This document shows, piece after piece, positions 46,232-54,713 of a stretch of 64,000 bases of DNA. The translations under genes were made by a program, and so were the position numbers. Under the pieces are notes generated by a model. The model was given only the letters and a program-made list of their open reading frames with translations. It ran no database searches and was not told the DNA's origin. The DNA is taken from contig NZ_JBEPLU010000001.1 of assembly GCF_040545335.1 (NCBI RefSeq), positions 2,170,001 to 2,234,000 on the forward strand, in the 5' to 3' direction. Every line of letters begins with the position of its first letter. Position 1 is the stretch's first letter. The stretch is from Phenylobacterium koreense (lineage in GTDB: Bacteria > Pseudomonadota > Alphaproteobacteria > Caulobacterales > Caulobacteraceae).

Positions 46232-46614
46232 GCAGCCCTGCGTCGGGCTCGCCTGGGCTCCGCTCGGCCGTTGCGGGCGGCGGCTGGCCCGCGCTACCGC
46301 CGAAATTCACATCCTGACATCGCCTTTCGCTGGAGGTCGCCGATCCGGGCGCGAAATCCGGGCGATGCGCGCCTGTGGGCGCTCGCCGGTGGGGGCGAGC
46401 GGTTCATGCCGGGGCGGCGCCCCCGATTCGGATCAGCCGTTAACTATTAAACGGGGTATTCCCCTGCTGGTTGAATGCCGCCAAGTCTCAGAATTCCACG
46501 CCATATGTCGCATATTTTACGTTTGTTTGCACATCGAGGCTTCGGAATTTGCCATTTGTTAGCCGTCTCACGCTGCAGTGAAACAACCAATAATAGGTGT
46601 GATGGGGTTTGAAG
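46232..46614. other. 383-bp intergenic region before the glycine-rich lipoprotein
   Basis: The first half is GC-rich with no gene; the second half (46440-46614) turns clearly A/T-rich: GTTAACTATTAAACGGGG, then CATATGTCGCATATTTTACG, then AACAACCAATAATAGGTG. A small stem GGGG-TATT-CCCC lies at 46454-46465. The sharp drop in GC suits a strong promoter region for the gene starting at 46615. No RNA gene or ORF with family match is seen. Confidence 0.45.
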
Positions 46615-47787
46615 ATGAGGCTTAAGGAAAGAGGTGTCGTCGCGTCCCTAGTCGTGGTGGCGCTGGCGCTTTCGGCGTGTGGGACGAGCAGCCGGGGCGC
46701 GTACCTCGGCGGACAGTCCTCGGGTGATGGCGGTGGTTCGGGCGCCGGCGGCGATGGTTCCGGTGGCGACGCCGGCGGTGGCGCTGGAGGTGGCTCTGGC
46801 GGTGGAACCGGCGGCGATGGCGGCGGCCTCGGCGGCGGAACTGGCGGTACGGGCGGCGGTACGGGCGGTGATGGCTCGGGCGGCGGAACCGGAGGGTCCG
46901 GCGGTGGATCGACCGGCGGTTCCGGTTCGGGCTCGACCGGCGACGGCAGCGCTTCGGCGGGCCTCGAAAACACCGCCGACGGGCTGGTCCAACTCGCCGG
47001 AGGCGTCGTCAGTCAGGTCGGCAATGCTGTCCTGGTCACCCCGGACATGATCGAGCAGGCGCCGATCGTGGGCGGCGTTCTCAGCCCCGTGGTGGAAACC
47101 GTGGGCGGGACGGTCGCGGCCGTCGGCGGCGCGCTCGCCGACGGCGGGCTTTCGGGCGCTCCGATCGTGGGAGAGCCGGTGTCGGGCGTGCTTGCCACCG
47201 TGGACTCTACGGTCGGCGGCGTGGCCACGGTGTCGGTCGGTTCCACGACCGCTCTGGGCGATGGAACCGCCCCGGTCGCTGTCGCGGCTCTCAGCCCGAC
47301 CACGGCCGAGGGTTCGGTGGTGGGCGCCAGCGTGTTGTCGGGCGGCCAGACCGCCGCGTTGACGCTCGGATCGCCGACCTCGACCGCGACGGCCACCAAT
47401 GGAACCGCTGACGCTCTGCTCGGCGCGACGGTGGGCGGCGCCACGCTGGGTGACGCCTCCGCCAGCCCGCTGCTCGGCGTGAACCTGGCTTCGGCTACGC
47501 CGACGCAGGGCACGCTGGTCACCGTGGGGGTGGCTTCCGGCGATCAACCGCTCAACGTGGCGGTCGGCGATGTCGGCACGGCGCTGGGTTCGGCCCTGCC
47601 GACCGGTAGCGCCCTGGGCGACGCTGGAACCCTGACGGGCGTCGTGGAGCCGGTGGTCGCAACGGTGACCCAGGTCGCTGCGCCGACCGTGACGGGAACG
47701 GTCAGCGGCGTCACCCAAACCGTCGGCGCGGTGGTCGACGGCGTCACGGGCGGCACTGGGCTGCTCGGCGGCCTGCTCGGCAACTAA
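46615..47787 (+). CDS. glycine-rich surface lipoprotein, presumed cargo of the adjacent transporter
   Basis: A 390-residue protein with signal LVVVALALSAC, lipobox LSAC (C22). Residues ~35-115 are nearly all Gly with Ser, Thr, Ala and Asp (repeats of the type GGxGGGTGG). The remaining part is a Val/Thr/Gly/Ala-rich series of short repeat-like strands (AVGGALADGG, VGSTTALGDG, VGDVGTALGS) with no Cys and few aromatics, like a long fibrous or beta-solenoid protein. It is 18 bp before a TpsB-type transporter. A TPS signal domain, as in haemagglutinins, is not seen. I recall similar pairs annotated as collagen-like; the function is unknown. Confidence 0.75.
   Translation: MRLKERGVVASLVVVALALSACGTSSRGAYLGGQSSGDGGGSGAGGDGSGGDAGGGAGGGSGGGTGGDGGGLGGGTGGTGGGTGGDGSGGGTGGSGGGSTGGSGSGSTGDGSASAGLENTADGLVQLAGGVVSQVGNAVLVTPDMIEQAPIVGGVLSPVVETVGGTVAAVGGALADGGLSGAPIVGEPVSGVLATVDSTVGGVATVSVGSTTALGDGTAPVAVAALSPTTAEGSVVGASVLSGGQTAALTLGSPTSTATATNGTADALLGATVGGATLGDASASPLLGVNLASATPTQGTLVTVGVASGDQPLNVAVGDVGTALGSALPTGSALGDAGTLTGVVEPVVATVTQVAAPTVTGTVSGVTQTVGAVVDGVTGGTGLLGGLLGN
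46726..46950 (+). repeat. low-complexity Gly-codon repeat tract
   Basis: Runs of GGCGG with interspersed GGT and GGA encode the Gly-rich part of the lipoprotein. The units are irregular, with periods of about 9-18 bases, so this is codon-level low complexity and not a true tandem array. It may vary in length between strains. Confidence 0.7.
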
Positions 47788-47805
47788 GCGGGACGCGCCA
47801 GGGAT

Positions 47806-49422
47806 ATGAAGCGCCTTGTTTTCCGTACCGTCGCGCTGTGGGCCCTGTGCGGACCCGCCGTGTCCCTGGCGCAGACCGCGCCGCTAACGATCGAGGCGGG
47901 GCGCGCCGACCGCGCCCCTCCCATCACCCCTTCTCCGGCGCAAGCTCCGCCGCAGAAGGGCCGCGTCGTCGCGGCGACGCCGAGCTTCTCGCCCTTCGAG
48001 ATGAGGGGCCTCGCGGTTGAGGGCTCGACCCTGCCCAAGCCGGCGATCGAGGCCGTGGGCCGCCCCTTCATCGGCCAGCGGATCGACGAGCCCACGCTCA
48101 CCCGCATCGCCGAAGCGATGGGCAAGCTCTACGCGGACTCCGACATCGCGCTCTACACCGTGCTGGCGCCGCGCCAGTCCGGCGCCGAGGGCCTGGTGCG
48201 GCTGGTCGCCGTCGAGGGCTACATCTCGCAGGTCGACCTGCAGGCGAAGAACGTCGATCCAAGCCTGTCGCGCCGTTACGCCGAGCGCCTGAAGGCGGAA
48301 CGCCCGCTCACCAAGGCCGGGCTACAGCGTTATGTCGGCCTGATGCGCGACGTGCCCGGGGCGCACGTCGATCTTCAGTTCCTGCAGGGCGGAAGCCCGG
48401 GCGCCGTGCGGCTCCAGGCCAAGACCCGCATCGACCGGGTGCAGACCGGCCTGAGCATCAACAATCGCGGAGCGACCCTGCTGGGCCGCACCCAGATCGA
48501 GGCCTCGCTCATCGGCAACAGCCTGCTGCGGGAAGGCGATCAGACCAGGCTGACCTTCGCCGCCCCGACCGACTGGGAGCGGTTCCAGTACGTCGCCCTG
48601 GCGCACACCGAACCGCTCGGCGCGTCAGGCGCGACCCTGACGGTGACCGGCGGCAAACTGTGGACCCGGCCCGACATCGCCGGCTTCGAGGTCCGCGGTT
48701 CGGCGACGACCGGCTCGGCCCTGGTCGCCTATCCGGTGATCCGGTCCAACCAGAAGAACCTCTATGTGACGGGCAGCTTCGACGGGGTGGACAGCGACAA
48801 CGCCCTGTTCGGCCGGCGGCTCAGTCGCGAACAGACCCGGGTGCTGCGAGCCGCGGCGAGCTACGTCCAGCAATCGCCCAAGCAGGTGGTCTCGGTCTAC
48901 GGCGCCGTCAGCCAGGGGCTGGACGCGTTCGGGGCCAAGGCCTCGCCGTTCAGCGGCGATAGCGAGTTCACCAAGCTGAACCTGCAGGGAGCGTTCAACC
49001 GCCAGGTGGGACAACGCTTTGTGCTGCGGTTGTCCGCGAACGGCCAGTATGCGGATTCCAGGACCCCGGGGCCCGAGCAGTACTCCATCGGCGGAGCGCA
49101 GTTCGGCCGCGCCTTCGCCTCGTCCGTGGTCACCGGCGACAGCGGTTATGCCGTCTTGGCCGAGATCGCCTGGCGGCCGCCCGTGACGCCCAAGGTGATG
49201 GCCGGTTCGGAACTCTACGCCTATGCGGATCAGGGCGAAGCTTGGTCGAAGGCCCGTCCGGCGGGCGATAGGGGCGTGTCGCTGGCCTCCGCTGGTGGCG
49301 GCGTGCGCATGGCCTGGGCGTCCAAGGGCGTCGTCGAGGTAGAGGTCGGCGTGCCGCTCGACGCGCCGGCGGGTGTGTCGGATGCGACGCGCCTGATGCT
49401 GAACCTGCGGACCCTGCTCTAG
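47806..49422 (+). CDS. TpsB-type two-partner secretion outer-membrane transporter (ShlB/FhaC family)
   Basis: A 538-residue protein with a signal peptide (MKRLVFRTVALWALCGPAVS, then LAQT). Residues ~55-135 are a POTRA_2-type domain (FEMRGLAVEGSTLPKPAIEA, TRIAEAMGKLYADSDIALY) and the rest a 16-strand barrel with the LRLSANGQYADSRTPGPEQYSIGG segment typical of ShlB/FhaC. It translocates a partner protein across the outer membrane without ATP. The likely partner is the Gly-rich lipoprotein encoded 18 bp upstream. No second candidate cargo is nearby. Confidence 0.9.
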   Translation: MKRLVFRTVALWALCGPAVSLAQTAPLTIEAGRADRAPPITPSPAQAPPQKGRVVAATPSFSPFEMRGLAVEGSTLPKPAIEAVGRPFIGQRIDEPTLTRIAEAMGKLYADSDIALYTVLAPRQSGAEGLVRLVAVEGYISQVDLQAKNVDPSLSRRYAERLKAERPLTKAGLQRYVGLMRDVPGAHVDLQFLQGGSPGAVRLQAKTRIDRVQTGLSINNRGATLLGRTQIEASLIGNSLLREGDQTRLTFAAPTDWERFQYVALAHTEPLGASGATLTVTGGKLWTRPDIAGFEVRGSATTGSALVAYPVIRSNQKNLYVTGSFDGVDSDNALFGRRLSREQTRVLRAAASYVQQSPKQVVSVYGAVSQGLDAFGAKASPFSGDSEFTKLNLQGAFNRQVGQRFVLRLSANGQYADSRTPGPEQYSIGGAQFGRAFASSVVTGDSGYAVLAEIAWRPPVTPKVMAGSELYAYADQGEAWSKARPAGDRGVSLASAGGGVRMAWASKGVVEVEVGVPLDAPAGVSDATRLMLNLRTLL

Positions 49423-49451
49423 GGGGGGGCGCCACCTGAACCGGAAGGGGT

Positions 49452-49937
49452 CTAGCTCGCCCGATCGAGGATAGCGGCGCGGCCGGGCCGCGCCTGGCGC
49501 AGGATGGCCGCCGCCGACCTCGTGGCCGAGCGGTGGGCGCTGGCGGGGCTGCGCTGCTTCAGCGAACCAAGGGCCTCCTGGATGCTGCGGCGCTCGGCCT
49601 CCAGGACGGCCAGGCGCTCTTCCAGCTTGGTCATGGCGCAGGCGATGTGGCCGTCGGGCGCGCCGGACTCTTCGCGCCGGTCCAGGATCAGCCGGATGTC
49701 GCGCACGTCCAGCCCGGCCTGGCGGAATTGGGCGATGAGGCGCAGCCGGTCCATGGCGCGTTCGTCATAGCGGCGGCAGTTCAGCCGATCCCGGTCGGCT
49801 TCGATCAGCCCGACCTCCTCGTAATAGCGCAGGGCCCGCGCGGTGAGTCCGAGCTCCCGCATGGCCGCGCCAAGCGTGACATAGGAGGTGCGGGGCAGGA
49901 CCCGCAGGCGCCGAGCGCCTTCCGTATTGCGATCCAT
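49452..49937 (-). CDS. MerR-family transcription regulator
   Basis: A 161-residue protein. The N-terminal HTH reads TLGAAMRELGLTARALRYYEEVGLIEADRDRLNCRRYDERAMDR in family position (wing with R-Y-Y-E), and a helical dimerisation stretch follows (LILDRREESGAPDGHIACAM then LEERLAVLEAER). The C-terminus is Arg/Ala/Ser-rich with no metal-binding Cys, so it is not a metal-type MerR; a small organic ligand is more likely. It is divergent from the ScfR-type regulator 130 bp away. Confidence 0.88.
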   Translation of the reverse strand: MDRNTEGARRLRVLPRTSYVTLGAAMRELGLTARALRYYEEVGLIEADRDRLNCRRYDERAMDRLRLIAQFRQAGLDVRDIRLILDRREESGAPDGHIACAMTKLEERLAVLEAERRSIQEALGSLKQRSPASAHRSATRSAAAILRQARPGRAAILDRAS

Positions 49938-50067
49938 GGCTTTGCAAAACTGAGTTGACGGAAGTGAATTTGGTAGCGGAAGCCTGAGCGTCGATCTGCG
50001 CCGAAATTTGGCGAAATGGCGGATTTCGTGCCAAGAATGGGACCGTTCGAAGCTCGGAGTTGCAAAG

Positions 50068-51489
50068 TTGCGAAGAGCGCAAAAGCTGTTCGTCGGCCCG
50101 AAGGTGCGTGTCCTGCGCGAAGCCCGCGGCTGGACGTTGGACGCCTGCGCCTCGCAGCTCGGCCTGTCGGCGAGCTATCTTTCGCAAATCGAGTCCAATC
50201 AGCGGCCGGTCACCTCCCGCGTGCTGATGGCGCTGGTGGACGCCTTCCACATCGGCGTTTCGGAGCTCGATGCGGCGGACGACGACCGACTGATCGCCGA
50301 CCTGCGGGAAGCGCTGGCCGACTTCGGCGGGCGGACGGGGAGCGTGCCTGCCTCGGAGCTGCGGGCCGCGGCGCTGCACGCCCCGGCGCTGGCTCGCCGC
50401 TATCTCGAATTGCACCGCGCCTATCGCCGCCTCGACGAGCGGCTGCGGCTGACCGAGGAGGCGGTGGCCCTGGACGAAGCGGCGGCCGCCAGCTCCCTGC
50501 TGCCCTACGAAGAGGTGCGCGACTTCTTCCACTACAAGGACAACTACCTCCACAGCCTGGACACCGCGGCCGAGGCTCTGGCCCTGGCGATCGGCGGTCC
50601 CGGCGCCATGCAGGACGAGGCCGATCTTGCCGGCGTGCTGGGTGAGCGCCTGGGCGTGTCCGTGCGCCAGGCCCAGTTGGGGGAGGTGATGCGCCGCTAC
50701 GACCGCGCCACGCGGACGCTCTGGCTGAACGAGACCTCGCCGGAGGAGACGCGGCGGTTCCAGATGGCCTTTCACCTGGTCTCGCGCAGCCTGAGCGACC
50801 TCATCGAGGATGAACTGGGCAAGGCGGGGCTGAAGAGCCGCGAGGCCATCGACATCTGCCGGATCGGCTTGGGCAACTATGCGGCCGGCGCCTTCCTCAT
50901 GCCCTATCGCGCCTTTGCCGCCTCGGCGCGGGCCTTGCGCCATGACGTCGATGAACTGAGCCGCGCCTATCGGGTGAGCCTGGAACAGGCCTGCCACCGC
51001 CTGAGCAACCTGCAGCGGCCGGGCGAGCGGGGCGTGCCGATCTACTTCGTGCGCATGGACCACGCCGGCAACATCACCAAGCGCCATAGCGCCACGCGCT
51101 TCCGCTTCGCGCGGTTCGGCGGGACGTGCCCGCTGTGGAACGTGCACGACGCCATGGCCGCGCCCGATCGCTATCTCGTGCAGGTCGCCCAGATGCCGGA
51201 CGGGACGAAGTACCTGTGCGTCGCCCGTAGTATCGCCAAGCGGGCCGGCGGTTATCTATCGCCCGTCAGGCGCTATGTGCTGGGCTTCGGCTGCGAGCTG
51301 CAGCACGCGGGCGAGATGATCTATTCGTCCGGCCTCGATCTGAAGGCGTCGGCCGCCCGCATCGGGGTGAGCTGCCGTATCTGCGAGCGGGACGACTGCG
51401 CGCAAAGGGCCTTTCCGCCTGTCGACAGGCGCCTGGTCGTGCCTGAGAATGAGCGAGCGATCGTGCCGTTCTCGCTCGGCGCGGGCTGA
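50068..51489 (+). CDS. ScfR/RamB-type transcription regulator (XRE + degenerate ImmA/IrrE + DUF2083)
   Basis: About 473 residues, with the start set at the TTG at 50068 (GGAG ten bases upstream), giving the usual short basic N-terminus KLFVGPKVRVLREARGWTL; an in-frame TTG at 50008 would add 20 residues. The HTH is at residues ~10-65, ending SQIESNQRPVTSR. The middle has the ImmA/IrrE fold but FHLVSRSLSD takes the place of HExxH, so the peptidase is inactive. The C-terminus has the DUF2083 cluster CRICERDDC. This family (ScfR, RamB, PrpR-like) reads short-chain acyl-CoA levels to control propionate or acetate use. The amidohydrolase next to it may be its target. Confidence 0.85.
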   Translation: MRRAQKLFVGPKVRVLREARGWTLDACASQLGLSASYLSQIESNQRPVTSRVLMALVDAFHIGVSELDAADDDRLIADLREALADFGGRTGSVPASELRAAALHAPALARRYLELHRAYRRLDERLRLTEEAVALDEAAAASSLLPYEEVRDFFHYKDNYLHSLDTAAEALALAIGGPGAMQDEADLAGVLGERLGVSVRQAQLGEVMRRYDRATRTLWLNETSPEETRRFQMAFHLVSRSLSDLIEDELGKAGLKSREAIDICRIGLGNYAAGAFLMPYRAFAASARALRHDVDELSRAYRVSLEQACHRLSNLQRPGERGVPIYFVRMDHAGNITKRHSATRFRFARFGGTCPLWNVHDAMAAPDRYLVQVAQMPDGTKYLCVARSIAKRAGGYLSPVRRYVLGFGCELQHAGEMIYSSGLDLKASAARIGVSCRICERDDCAQRAFPPVDRRLVVPENERAIVPFSLGAG

Positions 51490-51510
51490 CAGCGAAGAAC
51501 GGGGAACGGA

Positions 51511-52557
51511 ATGAGCCAGGCGCCGCGGGAATCTATTCTCGAACCCGAGTTGCCGATCATCGATCCACATCATCACCTGTGGGACCGAAGCGCTCCCGTG
51601 CCGACCCTGCCGCCGGTCAAGCACGACTTCGAACGTGTGGTGCGGCGGTCTCCCCGCTATCTGCTCGACGAGCTGCTGGCGGACGTGGGCAGCGGCCACA
51701 AGATCATCGGCACGGTCTTCGTCGAGTGCGGGGCGATGTACCGAGCGGACGGGCCGCCGCACATGCGGCCGGTGGGCGAAACCGAGTTCGTAGGCGGCGT
51801 CGCGGCCATGTCGGCCAGCGGGACCTATGGCGAGGCGCGCGCCTGCGCCGGGATCGTCGGTCACGCCGACCTGACCCGCGGAGCGGCGGCGCGCGAGGTG
51901 CTGGAAGGCCATCTCGCAGCAGGGGCCGGCCGGTTCCGCGGCGTGCGCCAGAGCGCATCCTACGACGCCGATCCGGGCGTTCTGGGCCCGCTGGCGCGGC
52001 AGGGGCCGGAGCTCTATCGGCAGGAGGCCTTCAGGGAGGGCTTCGCCCAGCTCGCGCCGCTGGGCCTGTCCTTCGACGCCTGGATGCTGGAGCCGCAGAT
52101 TCCGGATCTGATCGACCTGGCGAGCGCGTTCCCGGAAACCTCGATCATCCTCGACCATGTCGGAACCCCGCTCGGCGTCGCCAGCTACGCCGGCCGCCGC
52201 GAGGAGCGCTTCGGCGTCTGGCGCGACAATATCCGAGAGCTCGCCAAGCGTCCGAACGTGACCGTGAAGGTCGGCGGCCTGGCCATGGTCTTTCCCGGCT
52301 TCCCCTCGCTGCTGGCCGATCCGCCCGCCTCGTCGGAGCAACTCGCGTCCGAATGGAAGCCCTATGTGGAGACCTGCATCGAGGCCTTCGGCGCCGAACG
52401 CTGCATGTTCGAGAGCAACTTCCCCGTCGATGTTCTGAGCTGCGACTACGCCGTGCTCTGGAACGCCTTCAAGCGCCTGGCCTCGGGCGCCTCGGCGAGC
52501 GAGAAAGCCGCGCTTTTCGCCGACACCGCACGGCGAACCTACCGGCTGGCGATCTAA
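51511..52557 (+). CDS. amidohydrolase-2 family metal-dependent hydrolase
   Basis: A 348-residue TIM-barrel protein. It begins LPIIDPHHHLWDRS, with the metal-binding HHH near the first strand, and contains DHVGTP and FESNFPVDVL, typical of the amidohydrolase-2 branch (2-pyrone-4,6-dicarboxylate lactonase, L-fuconolactonase and others). It would open a lactone or decarboxylate a sugar or aromatic acid. It lies 21 bp after the regulator gene and before the SLOG-SLATT gene, and appears to be transcribed with the regulator. Substrate cannot be read. Confidence 0.87.
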   Translation: MSQAPRESILEPELPIIDPHHHLWDRSAPVPTLPPVKHDFERVVRRSPRYLLDELLADVGSGHKIIGTVFVECGAMYRADGPPHMRPVGETEFVGGVAAMSASGTYGEARACAGIVGHADLTRGAAAREVLEGHLAAGAGRFRGVRQSASYDADPGVLGPLARQGPELYRQEAFREGFAQLAPLGLSFDAWMLEPQIPDLIDLASAFPETSIILDHVGTPLGVASYAGRREERFGVWRDNIRELAKRPNVTVKVGGLAMVFPGFPSLLADPPASSEQLASEWKPYVETCIEAFGAERCMFESNFPVDVLSCDYAVLWNAFKRLASGASASEKAALFADTARRTYRLAI

Positions 52558-52710
52558 CCGTCGCGGACTTGTCGAAAGCCCCGCCTGCGCCGATGATCGC
52601 TGGCGGAGGGGCGCGTCCCCGCCTGCAGTCAGTCGCTTTCGAGTCCACGATGGTGGACGCCAGTTGCTTGAGTTCAGCCTCGGAACAGCAATTGAAGGCG
52701 CGTCGAATCC

Positions 52711-54402
52711 ATGGCCGACGGCGAAGCTTCGACAGTCGTGCAACTGCAGATCGCCTTCGCCGGGCATAGCCGGCCGAGGGACCTCGGGGACGAGGCGGAG
52801 ATCGAGCGTAAGCTCGCCGAGGTGCTGAAGCGCCTGCGGCAGGCCGGGGTGACGCACGCCCGGCTCCTGACCGGCCTCGCCGTCGGGGCCGACAGGATCG
52901 CCGCCGGGCTCTGGCGGCTGAACGGAATGGGGCCGGTGCATGCCGTGCTTCCCTTCCTGAGCGACAGCGCCGAGGAGGTCGGGCTGGCGCGCCTGGCCCA
53001 GACCGCGACCTGGCTCGACGGCGATCAGGCGCATGGCCAAGGCTGCAATCCGCATCTGGTTCAGACCCGCTGGATGCTGGCCCACGCCGATCTGCTGGTG
53101 GTGGTCTGGAACGGGCTGGAAGGCCGCGGCGCCGGCGGCACGGCCGACGCCGTCCGCGTCGCCTTGGAGGCCGGAACGCCGATCGTCTGGCTCAATCCCC
53201 GGGACGAAGGGGCGCGGATCATCCGTCGCCCTTCGCTGTACGACCCGGTCGGGTTCCTCGAGCTGCGCGAGGCGCTCCTCGCGGGACGTGGGTCGATCGT
53301 AACTGACGCCGACGTGGACGCGCTGCGCGAGGCGCTGGATCTCGAACCCGATCATCCGCATCTGGCCCGCACGCCGCCCGGCCGGATCGACCGCTGGCTG
53401 CATCGCTGGCTGTGGCGGACCTTCGCCTGGTTCCAGAGGGCGGTCGGCGGACCACTGGAGCCGACGACCTGGCGCTCGCTGCCGATCCCAAAGGACCTGG
53501 CTTCCCAGCCGGGGTTCATGGCGATCCGCGAGGCGTTCGAGGCGGCGGACGCGCATGCCGGCCGCTTGGCGGCCATCCACCGTTCCGAGCAGATCCTGCT
53601 GCTGGGCGCGGCGGTCTTCGCCGCCACCATCGGCGCCACGCCGTTCTTCTATTACGGCCTGAAGGCGCCGGCCATCGTCGCCGAACTGCTGCTGGCCTTG
53701 GCGGCCTTCGCGGTCTGGCGCTTTTCGGCGCGCGCGCGCTGGCACGACAAGTGGACCAGCGCCAGGCGCCTTGCCGAGCATCTGCGGCTGTTCATGGGCG
53801 GCTGGGCCCTGGGCGTGCCGACCGGGCGCGCGGGGGCCGGGGCCCTGCGGCAGGAGCATCGGCGGCTCGGGCGGTCGACACTTCGCCAGGCTGAGCCCGT
53901 CCAAGGCCGCTTCGACGCCGAGCGGGTGCGCGCCTGGGCGACCTGGGCGCTCAACGAACTGGTCCACGGCCAGGCCGACTATCATCGCCGGGAAGGGCGG
54001 CGGAACCAGCGGATCGCCCATGCCATCGAGCGGCTTGAGAACGGAAGCTTCGCGGTCTTCGTCCTGGTGCTGGGGGGCGCGGCCATCGCGGCCCTCTGGG
54101 GGTGGCTGACCCACCAGCATCCGCCCAGTCTGGCCATGGCCACGGCGGGCGCGGTGGGGGTCATCGTCCCGGCGATCGGCGCGGCCGCCATGGCGCTGGA
54201 GGCCAAGTTCCAGTTCGAGGAGCAGACCGAACGCAGCGCCGTCGTGGCCGACCGCCTGGAGAAGCTCGCGTCCGAACTGCCGGGAGACCTCAATCTCGAA
54301 GCTGCCCAGATGGCGTTGCGCGCCACGGCCGAACTGCTGGTCGCCGAGGCCGACCAGTGGCAGGAGGGCGGTCGTCGTCGTCGCCTGTTCCGCGGCGGTT
54401 GA
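52711..54402 (+). CDS. SLOG-domain protein fused to SLATT-like membrane segments (predicted effector)
   Basis: A 563-residue protein. Residues ~10-170 form a Rossmann-like SLOG/LOG-type domain: IAFAGHSRPRD, TGLAVGADRIAAGLW (G55, D61), ADLLVVVWNG and GRGAGGTADAVRVALEAG. After a helical link come two membrane pairs (~295-338 and ~447-497). The first is followed by WHDKWTSARRLAEHLRLFM and the second by EEQTERSAVVADRLEKLASE, each amphipathic helices as in SLATT/DUF4231. In Burroughs and colleagues' survey, SLOG domains read nucleotides and SLATT pores kill or limit infected cells. No cyclase is adjacent. The function is inference; the architecture is visible. Confidence 0.7.
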   Translation: MADGEASTVVQLQIAFAGHSRPRDLGDEAEIERKLAEVLKRLRQAGVTHARLLTGLAVGADRIAAGLWRLNGMGPVHAVLPFLSDSAEEVGLARLAQTATWLDGDQAHGQGCNPHLVQTRWMLAHADLLVVVWNGLEGRGAGGTADAVRVALEAGTPIVWLNPRDEGARIIRRPSLYDPVGFLELREALLAGRGSIVTDADVDALREALDLEPDHPHLARTPPGRIDRWLHRWLWRTFAWFQRAVGGPLEPTTWRSLPIPKDLASQPGFMAIREAFEAADAHAGRLAAIHRSEQILLLGAAVFAATIGATPFFYYGLKAPAIVAELLLALAAFAVWRFSARARWHDKWTSARRLAEHLRLFMGGWALGVPTGRAGAGALRQEHRRLGRSTLRQAEPVQGRFDAERVRAWATWALNELVHGQADYHRREGRRNQRIAHAIERLENGSFAVFVLVLGGAAIAALWGWLTHQHPPSLAMATAGAVGVIVPAIGAAAMALEAKFQFEEQTERSAVVADRLEKLASELPGDLNLEAAQMALRATAELLVAEADQWQEGGRRRRLFRGG

Positions 54403-54443
54403 TCGCTCGTCCAAGGCGGCGGAATCATGGCAAGGGGGCGAAC

Positions 54444-54713
54444 ATGCCCAGCCCGCCCGGTTTGCCCGAGTTCGATCTGCCGATGATCTTCGCCGACAGC
54501 ATGGCGGGGCTCGGATACCAGTCGGGCGTCGCGCGCCTGGCCTTCGCCGCCAACACCGCCGACGAGGCGGGGAAGGAAAAGCTGGTGAAGTCGGGCTATC
54601 TGATCCTGACGCCCGGCTGCATGCTGGAGCTTCGCAGCCAGATCGACCAGATCCTCACCGAACTGGAGCGCCAGGGCGTCATCAGCTTCACGCCTGAGCG
54701 ACTGGACGGCTAG
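54444..54713 (+). CDS. small unknown protein linked to the SLOG-SLATT gene
   Basis: An 89-residue acidic/hydrophobic protein (GLPEFDLPMIFADSMAGLGY..., ending ITELERQGVISFTPERL in pattern) that starts 41 bp after the membrane effector on the same strand. It has no signal or membrane span and no metal motif. A pattern of short strands and one long helix suggests a folded binding domain, possibly similar to DUF3467 proteins (weak guess). As the last gene of the unit it could be an inhibitor or a partner of the effector. Its stop interlocks with the convergent esterase gene at CTAG (54710-54713). Confidence 0.6.
   Translation: MPSPPGLPEFDLPMIFADSMAGLGYQSGVARLAFAANTADEAGKEKLVKSGYLILTPGCMLELRSQIDQILTELERQGVISFTPERLDG

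Noticed and set aside
46726..46950. CRISPR-like or tandem array
   Set aside because: Units differ in length and sequence and there are no spacers; it is coding low complexity.
46488..46973. Proline-rich minus-strand frame at 46.5-47 kb
   Set aside because: It is the mirror image of the Gly-codon tract of the lipoprotein gene (GGC read backward gives GCC/CCG), not a gene.
52602..52623. GC-rich stem after the amidohydrolase as an intrinsic terminator
   Set aside because: It needs a two-base bulge and has no T run on the plus strand; not strong enough to list.
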